From: Nocardioides marinisabuli
GTDB lineage: Bacteria; Actinomycetota; Actinomycetes; Propionibacteriales; Nocardioidaceae
Assembly (NCBI RefSeq): GCF_013466785.1
Contig: NZ_CP059163.1
Location: 3,162,001 to 3,226,000, forward strand
Direction: 5' to 3'
DNA length: 64,000 bases
Part shown: positions 10,853-20,300 of the stretch, in pieces
Layout: the number at the start of each line of letters is the position of its first letter
Position numbering within the stretch: the first letter of the stretch is position 1
The notes under the pieces: generated by a model
The model's input: the letters and a program-made list of their open reading frames with translations, nothing else
What the model was told of the DNA's origin: nothing
The model's database searches: none
Translations under genes and position numbers: made by a program

Positions 10853-11539
10853 CTGTTCAGCTTCCGTGACCACCGTGAGGGCGACGTCCGTGTCGACGTC
10901 GCCTTCACCGACTCCACCGTCGACCTGCAGGGCCTGCGGCCCGGCTTCGTCGACGAGCTGCCCCGGGTCGAGGAGGCCTGCGGCGTCCGCTTCGCGCGGA
11001 TGAACCAGGTGCACGGCGACGAGGTGCTCCTGGTTGACGAGCCCGGCCCCGCCCCGACGGAGCAGGTGCCGACCGCCGACGCCCTCGTCACCGCCACGGT
11101 GGGCCTGGGCCTGATGGTCCGGGTGGCCGACTGCCTGCCGGTGCTGCTGGCCGACACCGGCTCCGGTGTGGTCGGCGCCGTGCACGCGGGCCGTGCGGGC
11201 GTCGCGCTGGGCGTGGTGACCCGGGCGGTGGAGCGGATGCGCGAGCAGGGCGCCGGCGAGCTGCACGCGTGGGTCGGACCCCACGTGTGCGGACGCTGCT
11301 ACGAGGTGCCCGAGCAGATGCGTGAGGAGGTGGCGGCCGTGGTCCCGCAGACCTGGGCCGAGACGAGCTGGGGCACACCCGCCCTCGACCTCGGTGCGGG
11401 CGTGCGTGCCCAGCTCTCCGCGCTGGGCGTCGGCCTCACCGAGGTGGGCCGCTGCACCCTGGAGGACCCGGCGCTGCACTCGCACCGCCGCGACGCCGCC
11501 GCCTCCGGGCGGATGGCCGGGCTGGTGTGGACCTCGTGA
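10853..11539 (+). CDS. pgeF: PgeF/YfiH-type peptidoglycan-editing factor
   Basis: Laccase-domain protein family that hydrolyses wrongly built UDP-MurNAc peptides or acts on nucleosides. Motifs are MNQVHGDEVLLVDEP, RVADCLPVLLAD, GAVHAGRAGVALGVV and GPHVCGRCYEVP, which supply the His and Cys metal ligands. Coding resemblance begins right after ftsZ (LFSFRDHREGDVRVDVAFTD), but there is no ATG, GTG or TTG in frame before 11000, so CTG 10853 is a tentative start; 228 residues fits the family. Starting at ATG 11000 would remove the first beta strands. A small sequence error is possible. Confidence 0.8.
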   Translation: MFSFRDHREGDVRVDVAFTDSTVDLQGLRPGFVDELPRVEEACGVRFARMNQVHGDEVLLVDEPGPAPTEQVPTADALVTATVGLGLMVRVADCLPVLLADTGSGVVGAVHAGRAGVALGVVTRAVERMREQGAGELHAWVGPHVCGRCYEVPEQMREEVAAVVPQTWAETSWGTPALDLGAGVRAQLSALGVGLTEVGRCTLEDPALHSHRRDAAASGRMAGLVWTS

Positions 11540-12243
11540 ACCGGCGCGAGGAGCTGGAGGCGGGGCTCGCGGCCGTGCGGGCGCGGATCGAGGCGGCCCG
11601 CTCGGGCGCCGGGCGCGACGGCCCCCACGACCCAGGGGTCGGCCTCGTCGTGGTGACCAAGTTCTTCCCCGCCTCCGACGTGCGCCTGCTGGCCGACCTC
11701 GGGGTCCGTGACGTCGGCGAGAACCGGCACCAGGAGGCCGAGGCCAAGGCCGCCGAGTGCGCCGACCTCGACCTGGTGTGGCACTACATCGGGGCGCTGC
11801 AGAGCAACAAGGCGACCGCCGTCGCCCGCTACGCCGACGTCGTGGAGTCCCTGGACCGCCCCAAGCTGGTGCGCGGCCTCGACCGCGGCGCCGCCGAGCG
11901 CGGCCGACCCCTCGACGTGCTGGTGCAGGTCAGCCTCGACCCGCCCGGCAGCCAGCACCGCGCCGGCGCCGCGCCCGACGACGTACCCGCGCTGGCCGAG
12001 GCCGTGGAGGCGGCCGAGCACCTGCGCCTGCGCGGGCTGATGGCCGTCGCACCCCTCGGCGAGGAGCCCGCAGCGGCCTTCGCCCGGCTGGCCGCGGTGC
12101 GCGAGCGCCTGCTGGCCGACCACCCCCGAGCAGACCGGCTCTCCGCCGGGATGAGCGGCGACCTCGACGAGGCCGTCGCCGCCGGCGCGACACACGTGCG
12201 CGTCGGCTCCGCAATCCTCGGTTCGAGGCCTGCGGTCCGTTAA
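11527..12243 (+). CDS. YggS/PLPBP-type pyridoxal-phosphate homeostasis protein
   Basis: Cofactor-carrier protein of the alanine-racemase-like fold III type, thought to buffer PLP. It has 238 residues. The PLP lysine is in LVVVTKFFPASDVRLL; VRDVGENRHQEAEAK, HYIGALQSNK and the C-terminal GMSGDLDEAVAAGATHVRVGSAILG motif, which holds the phosphate, follow. GTG 11527 overlaps pgeF; GTG 11536 is an alternative. The neighbours pgeF and sepF are the usual ones in actinobacteria. Confidence 0.93.
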   Translation: MDLVNRREELEAGLAAVRARIEAARSGAGRDGPHDPGVGLVVVTKFFPASDVRLLADLGVRDVGENRHQEAEAKAAECADLDLVWHYIGALQSNKATAVARYADVVESLDRPKLVRGLDRGAAERGRPLDVLVQVSLDPPGSQHRAGAAPDDVPALAEAVEAAEHLRLRGLMAVAPLGEEPAAAFARLAAVRERLLADHPRADRLSAGMSGDLDEAVAAGATHVRVGSAILGSRPAVR

Positions 12244-12297
12244 GTTCAGACCACCAGGCGTCCGTCACCGGACGCTTCAGATCCGGAGGGCACCACC

Positions 12298-12813
12298 ATG
12301 AGCGGCGCGATGCGCAGGATCGGCGAGTACCTCGGCCTCGTCGAGGACACCGGCCGGTACGACGGCGACCACGGCGAGTACGACCCCAGCGACGACTACA
12401 CCGCCGAGACCCGTCCCGTGGCCGCCCCCGGCCCGTCCCGACACGAGCGTGCGCGCGAGCAGCGCCCCGCACCCGTGGCCGACCTCGCCGAGCGCCGTCG
12501 TCCGGCGCCCGGCCCGACCGGAGTGGTGGCCGAGCTGTCCCGCATCACGACCCTGCACCCGAGCACCTACAACGAGGCCCGCACCGTGGGGGAGAACTTC
12601 CGCGAGGGCGTGCCGGTGATCATGAACCTCTCGGAGATGGACGACGCCGACGCCAAGCGCCTCGTCGACTTCGCCGCTGGTCTGGTCTTTGCCACGCGTG
12701 GCACCATCGAGCGCGTCACCAACAAGGTCTTCCTGCTCTCGCCCGCCAACGTCACCGTGGCGGCCGAGGACAAGGAGCGCATGGCAGAGAACGGCTTCTT
12801 CAACCAGAGCTGA
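12298..12813 (+). CDS. sepF: Cell division protein SepF
   Basis: Cytoplasmic protein that tethers FtsZ to the membrane and takes the place of FtsA in actinobacteria. It has 171 residues. The N terminus [17 protein letters not shown] is an amphipathic membrane-binding helix; a Pro/Arg-rich linker follows, then the SepF domain ([28 protein letters not shown] ... [29 protein letters not shown]). A GGAGGG ribosome site precedes ATG 12298. It is separated from yggS by a short gap that could hold its own promoter. Confidence 0.96.
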   Translation: MSGAMRRIGEYLGLVEDTGRYDGDHGEYDPSDDYTAETRPVAAPGPSRHERAREQRPAPVADLAERRRPAPGPTGVVAELSRITTLHPSTYNEARTVGENFREGVPVIMNLSEMDDADAKRLVDFAAGLVFATRGTIERVTNKVFLLSPANVTVAAEDKERMAENGFFNQS

Positions 12814-12820
12814 GGCTCGC

Positions 12821-12852
12821 GTGACCCGACCCGGGGCGCGGTCCCGGGTCAC
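12821..12852 (+). terminator. Hairpin between sepF and yggT
   Basis: GTGACCCG (12821-12828) and CGGGTCAC (12845-12852) form an 8-bp stem with a GC-rich loop. There is no clear T run, so it may be a weak terminator or attenuator. Confidence 0.45.
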
Positions 12853-12872
12853 TGAACAGGAGACAGACCGAC

Positions 12873-13163
12873 GTGCAGGTCGCCGGTTCGATCATCTACA
12901 TCATCTTGACGATCTTCTGGATCTTCTTGTGGATCCGTTTCGTCGTCGACTGGGTGATGGTCTTCGCGCGCGACTGGTCGCCGCGGGGTCCGGTGCTGGT
13001 GGTGCTCGAGGCCGTCTACTCGGTCACCGACCCGCCGATCAAGGCGCTGCGCCGCGTCGTGCCGCCGCTGCGGCTGGGCAGCATCGCCCTGGACCTCAGC
13101 TTCCTGATCGTCTTCATCAGCGTGTGGATCCTGCGCAGCGTCGTCGCGAGCACGCTGCTGTGA
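12873..13163 (+). CDS. YggT family small membrane protein
   Basis: A 96-residue integral membrane protein with two hydrophobic stretches (about residues 5-30 and 70-95). It has the YggT pattern FLWIRFVVDWVMVFARDW and VYSVTDPPIKALRRVVPPLRLGSIALDLS. The gene sits between sepF and divIVA as in most actinobacteria, implying a role near the division or growth site; the biochemical function is unknown. Confidence 0.92.
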   Translation: MQVAGSIIYIILTIFWIFLWIRFVVDWVMVFARDWSPRGPVLVVLEAVYSVTDPPIKALRRVVPPLRLGSIALDLSFLIVFISVWILRSVVASTLL

Positions 13164-13279
13164 GCCGGGGGAGAACCCGGCTGTCACACCTGCCCCACTG
13201 ATGAGGCTATTGTTCGATCCGACAGGTCGAGGACGCAGTCGGGTCCTCGGGACAACCACGACTACGAATGGGTGAGGTC

Positions 13280-14044
13280 ATGCCGTTGACGCCCGAGGAC
13301 GTGAGCAACAAGCGCTTCACTCCGGTCCGTCTCCGCGAGGGGTACGACATGGGGGAGGTCGACCAGTTCCTTGACGAGGTCGAGGCCGAGCTCGCTCGTC
13401 TGACCAAGGAGAACGAGGACCTGCGCGCCCGGCTCGCGTCGGCCCAGACCGGTGGCGACACCGGCCAGCAGCCCGCCGTGGCCGCTGCGCCGACGCCGGC
13501 TCCCGAGAAGGCCCCGGAGAAGGCTCCCGAGCCGACCCCGGCGCCCGAGCCCACCCCGGCCCCGGTCGCGGCTGCCGCCTCGAGCCCGGTCGAGACGATC
13601 CGCGTCGAGACGGTGCCGCAGGCCTCCAACGCGGCCGCCCGCCTGCTCGAGATCGCCACGCGCAACGCCGACGAGCTCGTCGACGAGGCCAAGAACGACG
13701 CCGACAAGATTATCGGCGAGGCCCGCACCAAGGCCGAGCGTCTCGAAGCCGAGTCGAAGTCGAAGGCCGACCGCCTCGAGTCCGACGCCCGCACCCGTGC
13801 CCAGATGCTCGACTCCGAGACCGCCGAGCGCCGCCAGCAGATGTTCGGCGACCTCGAGCGCGAGCGCGACAAGCTCAGCAGCGAGGTCGAGAACCTCCGC
13901 TCGTTCGAGCGCGAGTACCGCTCGCGGCTCAAGAGCTACTTCACCCAGCAGCTCGAGGCGCTCGCCGGTTCCGGCGACTCGGGCTCGGAGGAGAGCCCGC
14001 AGCCCAAGCGGTTGCGCTCGATCCTCGGCGAGGACGAGGGCTGA
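13280..14044 (+). CDS. divIVA: DivIVA/Wag31 polar growth protein
   Basis: Coiled-coil cytoskeletal protein that marks curved membrane and directs polar or septal growth. It has 254 residues. The N-terminal DivIVA domain reads MPLTPEDVSNKRFTPVRLRE then GYDMGEVDQFLDEVEAEL; an Ala/Pro-rich linker covers about residues 55-110, and a long coiled coil with heptads rich in KADRLESDART follows. ATG 13280 is chosen over ATG 13268 because GGGTGAGG lies just before it and the family starts at MPLTPEDV. A strong hairpin follows the gene, ending the dcw cluster. Confidence 0.94.
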   Translation: MPLTPEDVSNKRFTPVRLREGYDMGEVDQFLDEVEAELARLTKENEDLRARLASAQTGGDTGQQPAVAAAPTPAPEKAPEKAPEPTPAPEPTPAPVAAAASSPVETIRVETVPQASNAAARLLEIATRNADELVDEAKNDADKIIGEARTKAERLEAESKSKADRLESDARTRAQMLDSETAERRQQMFGDLERERDKLSSEVENLRSFEREYRSRLKSYFTQQLEALAGSGDSGSEESPQPKRLRSILGEDEG

Positions 14045-14067
14045 ACCAGCCCTCCCCACAGCAGCAC

Positions 14068-14106
14068 CACGACGCGGTCGACCCCGATGGGGTCGGCCGT
14101 GTCGTG
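14068..14106 (+). terminator. Strong hairpin terminator after divIVA
   Basis: CACGAC-CGG-CGACCCC arms on each side of a GAT loop form an 18-position stem with only a few mismatches or wobbles. It lies 24 bp after the divIVA stop and closes the dcw transcription unit. Confidence 0.75.
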
Positions 14107-14237
14107 CGTCCTCCCCGGTGTGGCGGTTTTGAGGGGTGGGGTGCAGGGGCTACTCTCCGTGCCACCGCGGTGGTCCGGGAGGCGGACCACGGCAACTGAC
14201 GGGTCCCCGCAGGGGGCGCCGGAGGGAGGCGGGCTCG

Positions 14238-15017
14238 ATGGCTCGTGGCACACGCGCGCTCGCCGGCCAGGCGGTGACGGCGGCACGCCGGGCCCTGGGC
14301 CTCCAGCCGGGGGACACGGGCGACGACCCGGCCCCCGTCGAGCAGCCCGCGCCGGCGACGAGGTCGACCTCGGCCACGAAGAGGACCGCCGCCAAGAAGT
14401 CGGCCCCGGCCGCGAAGAAGACCGCGGCCAAGAAGACCGCGGCGAAGAAGACCGCCGCCAAGAAGACCGCGGCGAAGAAGACCGCTGCCACGAAGACCCA
14501 GCAGCCCCGCACCACCACCCCGACGGCCCCGGAGAAGAAGGCAGCGCCCGTGACGACCTCACCTGCGAAGAAGACGGCGACCAAGAAGGCCGCCCCGAAG
14601 AAGAGCGCTGCGAAGGCCCCGGCCGACTCGCTGGTCGTCAAGGCCGACGAGGAGGCCTGGACCCCCGCCGAGCTCGACGAGCTCATGGCCGAGCTCCACG
14701 AGCAGCGCGACCACAGCGCGACGGTGGTCGAGGAGATGGAGGCCGAGCTCGACGGGCTGATGCGCGACTCCGGTGACGGCGCGGGCCAGGACCAGGCCGA
14801 CGTCGGTGCGACGAGCTTCGAGCGCGACCACGAGATGAGCGTGCTCAACAGCGAGCGCGACAAGCTCGCCCAGATCGACCGGGCCCTCGCCCGGATCGCC
14901 GACGGCAGCTACGGGCAGTGCGAGTCGTGCTCCCAGCCGATCGGCAAGTTGCGGCTGATGGCCTTCCCCCGTGCCACACTGTGCATGCCATGCAAGCAGC
15001 GCGAGGAGCGGCGATAG
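14238..15017 (+). CDS. DksA/TraR zinc-finger protein with histone-H1-like lysine-rich region
   Basis: A 259-residue protein. Residues 45-130 are a low-complexity region of KTAAKK repeats, as in histone H1 and mycobacterial HupB tails, expected to bind nucleic acid. Residues 140-259 form a DksA/TraR-like helical hairpin and zinc finger: EELDELMAEL region, ERDHEMSVLNSERDKLAQI, then [25 protein letters not shown] with four cysteines. DksA proteins act in the RNA polymerase secondary channel; whether this one does is inferred. GGAGG precedes ATG 14238. The gene overlaps lspA. Confidence 0.88.
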   Translation: MARGTRALAGQAVTAARRALGLQPGDTGDDPAPVEQPAPATRSTSATKRTAAKKSAPAAKKTAAKKTAAKKTAAKKTAAKKTAATKTQQPRTTTPTAPEKKAAPVTTSPAKKTATKKAAPKKSAAKAPADSLVVKADEEAWTPAELDELMAELHEQRDHSATVVEEMEAELDGLMRDSGDGAGQDQADVGATSFERDHEMSVLNSERDKLAQIDRALARIADGSYGQCESCSQPIGKLRLMAFPRATLCMPCKQREERR

Positions 15018-15583
15018 ACCCGGCCGCAGCACCCGAGGACCGACCGACCCGACGACGTACGTGGGCGGTCTTCGCCCTGGTCGCCCTCACGGGCTACGCG
15101 CTCGACCTGAGCACCAAGGTGCTGGCGGTCAGCCGCCTCGAGGGCGAGCCCGACGTCCCGGTCGTCGGTGACCTGCTGGTCCTGCGCCTGGTGAAGAACC
15201 CGGGTGCGGCCTTCAGCACCGGCACCGAGTACACCGTGGTGCTCAGCACGCTCTCGATCGTCGCCGCCGTCGTCGTGGCCTACCTCAGCATCCGCCTGCG
15301 CAGCCGGTTGTGGGCGCTGGGCCTGGGCCTGCTGATGGCCGGTGTCCTCGGCAACCTGACCGACCGCCTGTTCCGCGAGCCGGGGCCCATGCGCGGGCAC
15401 GTCATCGACTTCCTGATGCTGCCGAACTGGCCGGTCTTCAACGTGGCCGACATGGCCATCAACGGCGCCGCGGCGCTGATCCTGGTGCAGGCCTTCCGCG
15501 GCGTGCGCCTCGACGGCACCCGTGACCGCGACCACGAGCCGGGCCCCGCACCCGGCGACGAGCAGGAGGAGGGGCGAGCATGA
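14990..15583 (+). CDS. lspA: Lipoprotein signal peptidase LspA
   Basis: Signal peptidase II, an integral membrane aspartyl protease that cleaves prolipoproteins after lipidation. It has 197 residues and four membrane segments. Conserved boxes are [21 protein letters not shown] and the last loop [20 protein letters not shown]; the aspartates in TDR and VAD are the catalytic pair. The start at ATG 14990 lies inside the preceding gene (28-bp overlap) and lacks a clear ribosome site, so coupling is likely. Its end overlaps the next gene by ATGA. Confidence 0.93.
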   Translation: MQAARGAAIDPAAAPEDRPTRRRTWAVFALVALTGYALDLSTKVLAVSRLEGEPDVPVVGDLLVLRLVKNPGAAFSTGTEYTVVLSTLSIVAAVVVAYLSIRLRSRLWALGLGLLMAGVLGNLTDRLFREPGPMRGHVIDFLMLPNWPVFNVADMAINGAAALILVQAFRGVRLDGTRDRDHEPGPAPGDEQEEGRA

Positions 15584-16518
15584 CCCAGGTGTCCGACGAG
15601 CGTGCCCTCACCGTCCCCGACGCCCTGGCCGGTGAGCGGGTCGACGCCGCCATGGCGAGGCTGTTCGGCCTCTCGCGCAGCCGTGCGGCCGAGCTGGTGG
15701 CCCAGGGCCACGTGCTGCTCGACGGCAGCGTGCCCAGCAAGAGCGACCGGGTGCTGCCCGGCTCGCTGCTGGAGGTCTCCATCCCCAGCGCCGTCGACCC
15801 GCTCGAGGTGCGCCCCGAGATCGTCGAGGGGATCAAGATCATCCACGACGACGACTCCATCGTCGTGATCGACAAGCCGGTCGGCGTCGCCGTGCACCCC
15901 TCGCCGGGCTGGAGCGGCCCGACCGTGGTCGGCCACCTGGCCGGCGCCGGTTTCCGGATCGCCACCAGCGGCGCCTCCGAGCGCCAGGGCATCGTGCAGC
16001 GCCTCGACGTCGGCACCTCCGGCGTGATGGTGATCTGCAAGTCCGAGCACGCCTACTCGGTGCTCAAGAACGCCTTCCGGCACCGCACGGTCGACAAGAC
16101 CTACCACGCGGTCGTGCAGGGCCACCCCGACCCGCTCGAGGGCACGATCGACGCCCCCATCGGGCGCCACCCCAAGGCGGACTACAAGTTCGCGGTGATG
16201 GCCGACGGCCGCGCCTCGGTCACCCACTACGAGACCCTCGAGGCGCACCGCTTCGCGAGCCTGCTCGAGGTGCACCTGGAGACCGGGCGCACCCACCAGA
16301 TCCGGGTGCACATGAGTGCGCTCAAGCACCCCTGCGTGGGTGACCTGACCTACGGCGCCGACCCGGTGCTGGCCAAGCGGTTCGGGGTCGAGCGGCAGTG
16401 GCTGCACGCGGTGCGCCTGGGCTTCGAGCACCCCGACACCGGCAAGCAGGTCCAGTACGAGTCGTCGTACCCCGACGACCTGGCGCGCGCCCTCGACACG
16501 ATCCGCGATGCCCACTGA
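15580..16518 (+). CDS. rluD: RluD-family rRNA pseudouridine synthase
   Basis: Pseudouridine synthase that modifies 23S rRNA. It has 312 residues. An N-terminal S4 RNA-binding domain ([20 protein letters not shown]) precedes the catalytic domain with [15 protein letters not shown], where the aspartate is the nucleophile, TYHAVVQG, and [14 protein letters not shown]. RluD is the usual neighbour of lspA; the exact target uridines cannot be told from the sequence. Confidence 0.92.
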   Translation: MTQVSDERALTVPDALAGERVDAAMARLFGLSRSRAAELVAQGHVLLDGSVPSKSDRVLPGSLLEVSIPSAVDPLEVRPEIVEGIKIIHDDDSIVVIDKPVGVAVHPSPGWSGPTVVGHLAGAGFRIATSGASERQGIVQRLDVGTSGVMVICKSEHAYSVLKNAFRHRTVDKTYHAVVQGHPDPLEGTIDAPIGRHPKADYKFAVMADGRASVTHYETLEAHRFASLLEVHLETGRTHQIRVHMSALKHPCVGDLTYGADPVLAKRFGVERQWLHAVRLGFEHPDTGKQVQYESSYPDDLARALDTIRDAH

Positions 16519-17221
16519 CGCCTCGGCCGACCTGTGGCTGCGCCCGGCCGAGCCGGGGGAGGGCGCGGCCCTCGCCGCGGTGCACCTCGCGGCCCGCCGA
16601 GCGGCGCCGATGCCGGAGCCGGTGCACGACCCCGCCGACGTCACCCGGTGGCTCTCGGGCCGCCTGGAGAGCGACGAGGTCTGGGTCGCCGACCTCGCCG
16701 GCCACGGGGTGGTCGGCTACGCCCGGCTGACGCCCGGCTGGCTCGACGACCTGTACGTCGCCCCGGTCGCCGCCCGACGCGGTGTGGGCAGCGCGCTGCT
16801 CGACCTGGTGAAGTCGCGGCTGCCCGAGGGCTTCTGCCTGTGGGTCTTCGCCTCCAACGCCCCGGCGCGGGCCTTCTACGCCCGCCACGGCCTCGTCGAG
16901 CTCGAGGCCACCGACGGCTCGGCCAACGAGGAGGGCGCTCCCGATGTACGCATGGCCTGGCCCGGCGCGGACCCGCTGCGGTTCCTGCGCGGGCTGGTGG
17001 ACGACGTCGACGCCCAGCTCGGTGACCTGCTCGCCCGCCGTGCCGCGCTGACCCGCGCCATCCAGCCCTTCAAGGGCTCCACGCGCCGCGACCCCGGCCG
17101 CGAGCGTGCCGTCGCCGAGGCCCTCGCGGCCCGCGCGCCGGAGCTGGGCGCCGAGCGCCTGGAGCGGATCGCGCACGTCATCATCACCGAGTCCCTCGAG
17201 GCGGCGGCCGAGCGACCCTGA
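16508..17221 (+). CDS. GNAT acetyltransferase fused to an AroQ/chorismate-mutase-like helical domain
   Basis: A 237-residue two-domain protein. Residues 5-150 have the GNAT fold with the acetyl-CoA loop [18 protein letters not shown] and the late motif [15 protein letters not shown]. Residues 155-235 look like the all-helical AroQ family: [45 protein letters not shown] and [17 protein letters not shown] line up with the Arg/Lys/Asp/Arg-Glu pattern of chorismate mutases. Domain assignment of the second half is by eye. ATG 16508 lies inside the end of the pseudouridine synthase gene. Confidence 0.75.
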   Translation: MPTDASADLWLRPAEPGEGAALAAVHLAARRAAPMPEPVHDPADVTRWLSGRLESDEVWVADLAGHGVVGYARLTPGWLDDLYVAPVAARRGVGSALLDLVKSRLPEGFCLWVFASNAPARAFYARHGLVELEATDGSANEEGAPDVRMAWPGADPLRFLRGLVDDVDAQLGDLLARRAALTRAIQPFKGSTRRDPGRERAVAEALAARAPELGAERLERIAHVIITESLEAAAERP

Positions 17222-17377
17222 CGGCCCCGGTTGTCGGTGCGCCCTGGCACCCTGACGGAGTCGGTCGCGTAGGCTGACGTCCTTCCCCCAGGATCGACGT
17301 CCGACCCCGGTGCCCAGCGCTGGTCGCGGTCGATGCTGCCCGCCCGCACCGATCCCGAAGGGACGCATTCCGCGACC

Positions 17378-20300
17378 ATGGCGACCTCGTCGGACTCCTT
17401 CGTGCACCTGCACGTGCACACCGAGTACTCCATGCTCGACGGCGCTGCCCGCCTCGGCGCGCTGACCGAGCGCGCAGCCGAGCTCGGCATGCCCGCCATC
17501 GCGATGACCGACCACGGCAACGTGTTCGGCGCCTACGAGTTCTACTCCAAGGCCAAGGCCGCCGGCGTCAAGCCGATCATCGGCATCGAGGCCTACTTCG
17601 CCCCCAACATCTCGCGCTTCGAGCGCAAGGGCGTCAACTTCTACGGCGGCGGCCCCGACGACGTGTCGAACCGCGGCGCCTACACGCACATGACGCTGCT
17701 CTCGGAGTCGACCGAGGGCATGCACAACCTCTTCCGGCTCTCCACCGGGGCGTGGCGCGACGGGTTCTTCAAGCACCCCCGCATGGACCGCGAGCTGCTC
17801 TCCCAGCATGGCAAGGGGATCATCGGCACCACCGGCTGCCCCTCGGGCGAGATCCAGGTGCACCTGCGCCACGGCAACTACGCCGCCGCCCGCCAGGCGG
17901 CCGGCGACTTCCAGGAGATCCTCGGCAAGGAGAACTACTTCCTCGAGCTGATGGACCACGGCCTCGACATCGAGAACCGGGTGCGCGACGGCCTGCTCGA
18001 GCTCGGGCGCGACCTCAAGATCCCGCTGCTGGCCACCAACGACTCGCACTACGTCATGCGCGAGGACGCCAAGAGCCAGGAGCACCTGCTGTGCATCAAC
18101 TCCGGCTCGACGATGGACATCCCGGCCGGTGACGGCCCCGGTCAGCGCTTCGCCTTCTCCGGCGACGGCTACTACATCAAGTCCGCCGAGGAGATGCGGG
18201 CGCTGTGGGCCGACCGGTACCAGCTGCGCGAGGCCTGCGACAACACGCTGCTGATCGCCGAGCGCTGCGACGTGGAGTTCTCCGAGGGCGTGGGCAAGTA
18301 CATGCCCAAGTTCCCCTGCCCGCCGGGGGAGAACGAGGACTCCTGGCTGGTCAAGGAGGTCGAGCGCGGGCTGCAGTTCCGCTACCCGAACGGCATCCCC
18401 GACGAGGTCCGCAAGCAGGCCGAGTTCGAGCTCGGCGTGATCACCCAGATGGGCTTCCCCGGCTACTTCCTCGTCGTCGCCGACTTCATCAACTGGGCCA
18501 AGAACAACGGCATCCGCGTCGGGCCGGGTCGCGGCTCGGGCGCGGGCTCGATGGTCGCCTACGCGCTGCGCATCACCGACCTCGACCCGCTGGTCCACGG
18601 CCTGATCTTCGAGCGGTTCCTCAACCCCGACCGCGTCTCGATGCCCGACTTCGACATCGACTTCGACGAGCGTCGGCGCAGCGAGGTGATCCGCTACGTC
18701 ACCGAGAAGTACGGCGACGACCGGGTCTCCTACATCGTCACCTACGGCACCATCAAGGCAAAGCAGGCCGTCAAGGACTCCTCGCGCATCCTGGGCTACC
18801 CCTTCGCGATGGGCGACCGGATCACCAAGGCGATGCCCGCGGCGGTGATGGGCAAGGACGTGCCGCTGCAGCAGATCTTCGACCCCGAGCACGCCCGCTA
18901 CGGCGAGGGCGGGGAGTTCCGCCAGCTCTACGACTCCGACAACGACGTGCAGAAGGTCGTCGACACCGCCATCGGCATCGAGGGCCTCAAGCGGCAGTGG
19001 GGCGTGCACGCGGCCGGCGTGATCATGTCCAGCGAGCCGCTCGAGGACGTCATCCCGCTGCTCAAGCGGCCCGCCGACGGCGCAATGATCACCCAGTTCG
19101 ACTACCCCACCTGTGAGGGCCTCGGCCTGATCAAGATGGACTTCCTGGGTCTGCGCAACCTCACCGTCCTCGACGACGCGATCAAGAACATCGAGGCCAA
19201 CCGGGGCGAGACCGTCGTGCTCGAGGACCTCGAGCTGACCGACGAGAACACCTACGCGCTGCTCCAGCGCGGCGACACCCTGGGTGTCTTCCAGCTCGAC
19301 GGCGGCCCCATGCGCGCGCTGCTGCGCTCGATGCGCCCCGACACCTTCGAGGACATCTCCGCGGTCGGCGCGCTCTACCGGCCCGGCCCGATGGGCGCCG
19401 ACTCGCACAACAAGTACGCGCGCCGCAAGACCGGTCGCGAGCCGGTGGAGCCGATCCACCCCGAGCTGGCCGAGGCGCTCGAGGACGTGCTGGGCGAGAC
19501 CTACGGCCTGATCGTCTACCAGGAGCAGGTGATGGCGATCGCCCAGAAGCTCGCGGGCTACACGCTGGGCCAGGCCGACATCCTGCGGCGCGCGATGGGC
19601 AAGAAGAAGAAGGCCGAGCTGGACAAGCAGTTCGCGGGCTTCTCGGGCGGCATGAAGGAGCGCGGCTTCTCCGACGCCGCCATCAAGACCCTGTGGGAGG
19701 TCCTGCTCCCGTTCTCCGACTACGCCTTCAACAAGGCGCACTCCGCGGCGTACGGCGTGGTGTCCTACTGGACCGCCTACCTCAAGGCCAACTACCCGGC
19801 CGAGTACATGGCCGCGCTGCTGACCTCGGTGAAGGACGACAAGGACAAGTCGGCGATCTACCTCAACGAGTGCCGGCGGATGAAGATCCAGGTGCTGCCG
19901 CCCGACGTCAACGAGTCGGCGGCCAACTTCACCCCCGTCGGCAACGACGTGCGCTTCGGGCTCACCGCGGTCCGCAACGTCGGCGCCAACGTCGTCGACG
20001 GGATCGTGGCCGGCCGGGAGGAGAAGGGCCGCTACACCGACTTCAACGACTTCATGGACAAGGTCCCGGCGCTGGTGTGCAACAAGCGCGTCATCGAGTC
20101 GCTGATCAAGGCCGGCGCCTTCGACGAGATGAAGCACCGGCGCCGAGCGCTGGTGGCGATCCACGAGACCGCGGTCGACCAGTACGTCGACATCAAGCGC
20201 AACGAGGCGATCGGCCAGGACTCGCTCTTCGGCGGGATGGACGACGACGCCGGCGGCTCCTTCGGGATCTCGGTGACGGTGCCCGACATCGACGAGTGGG

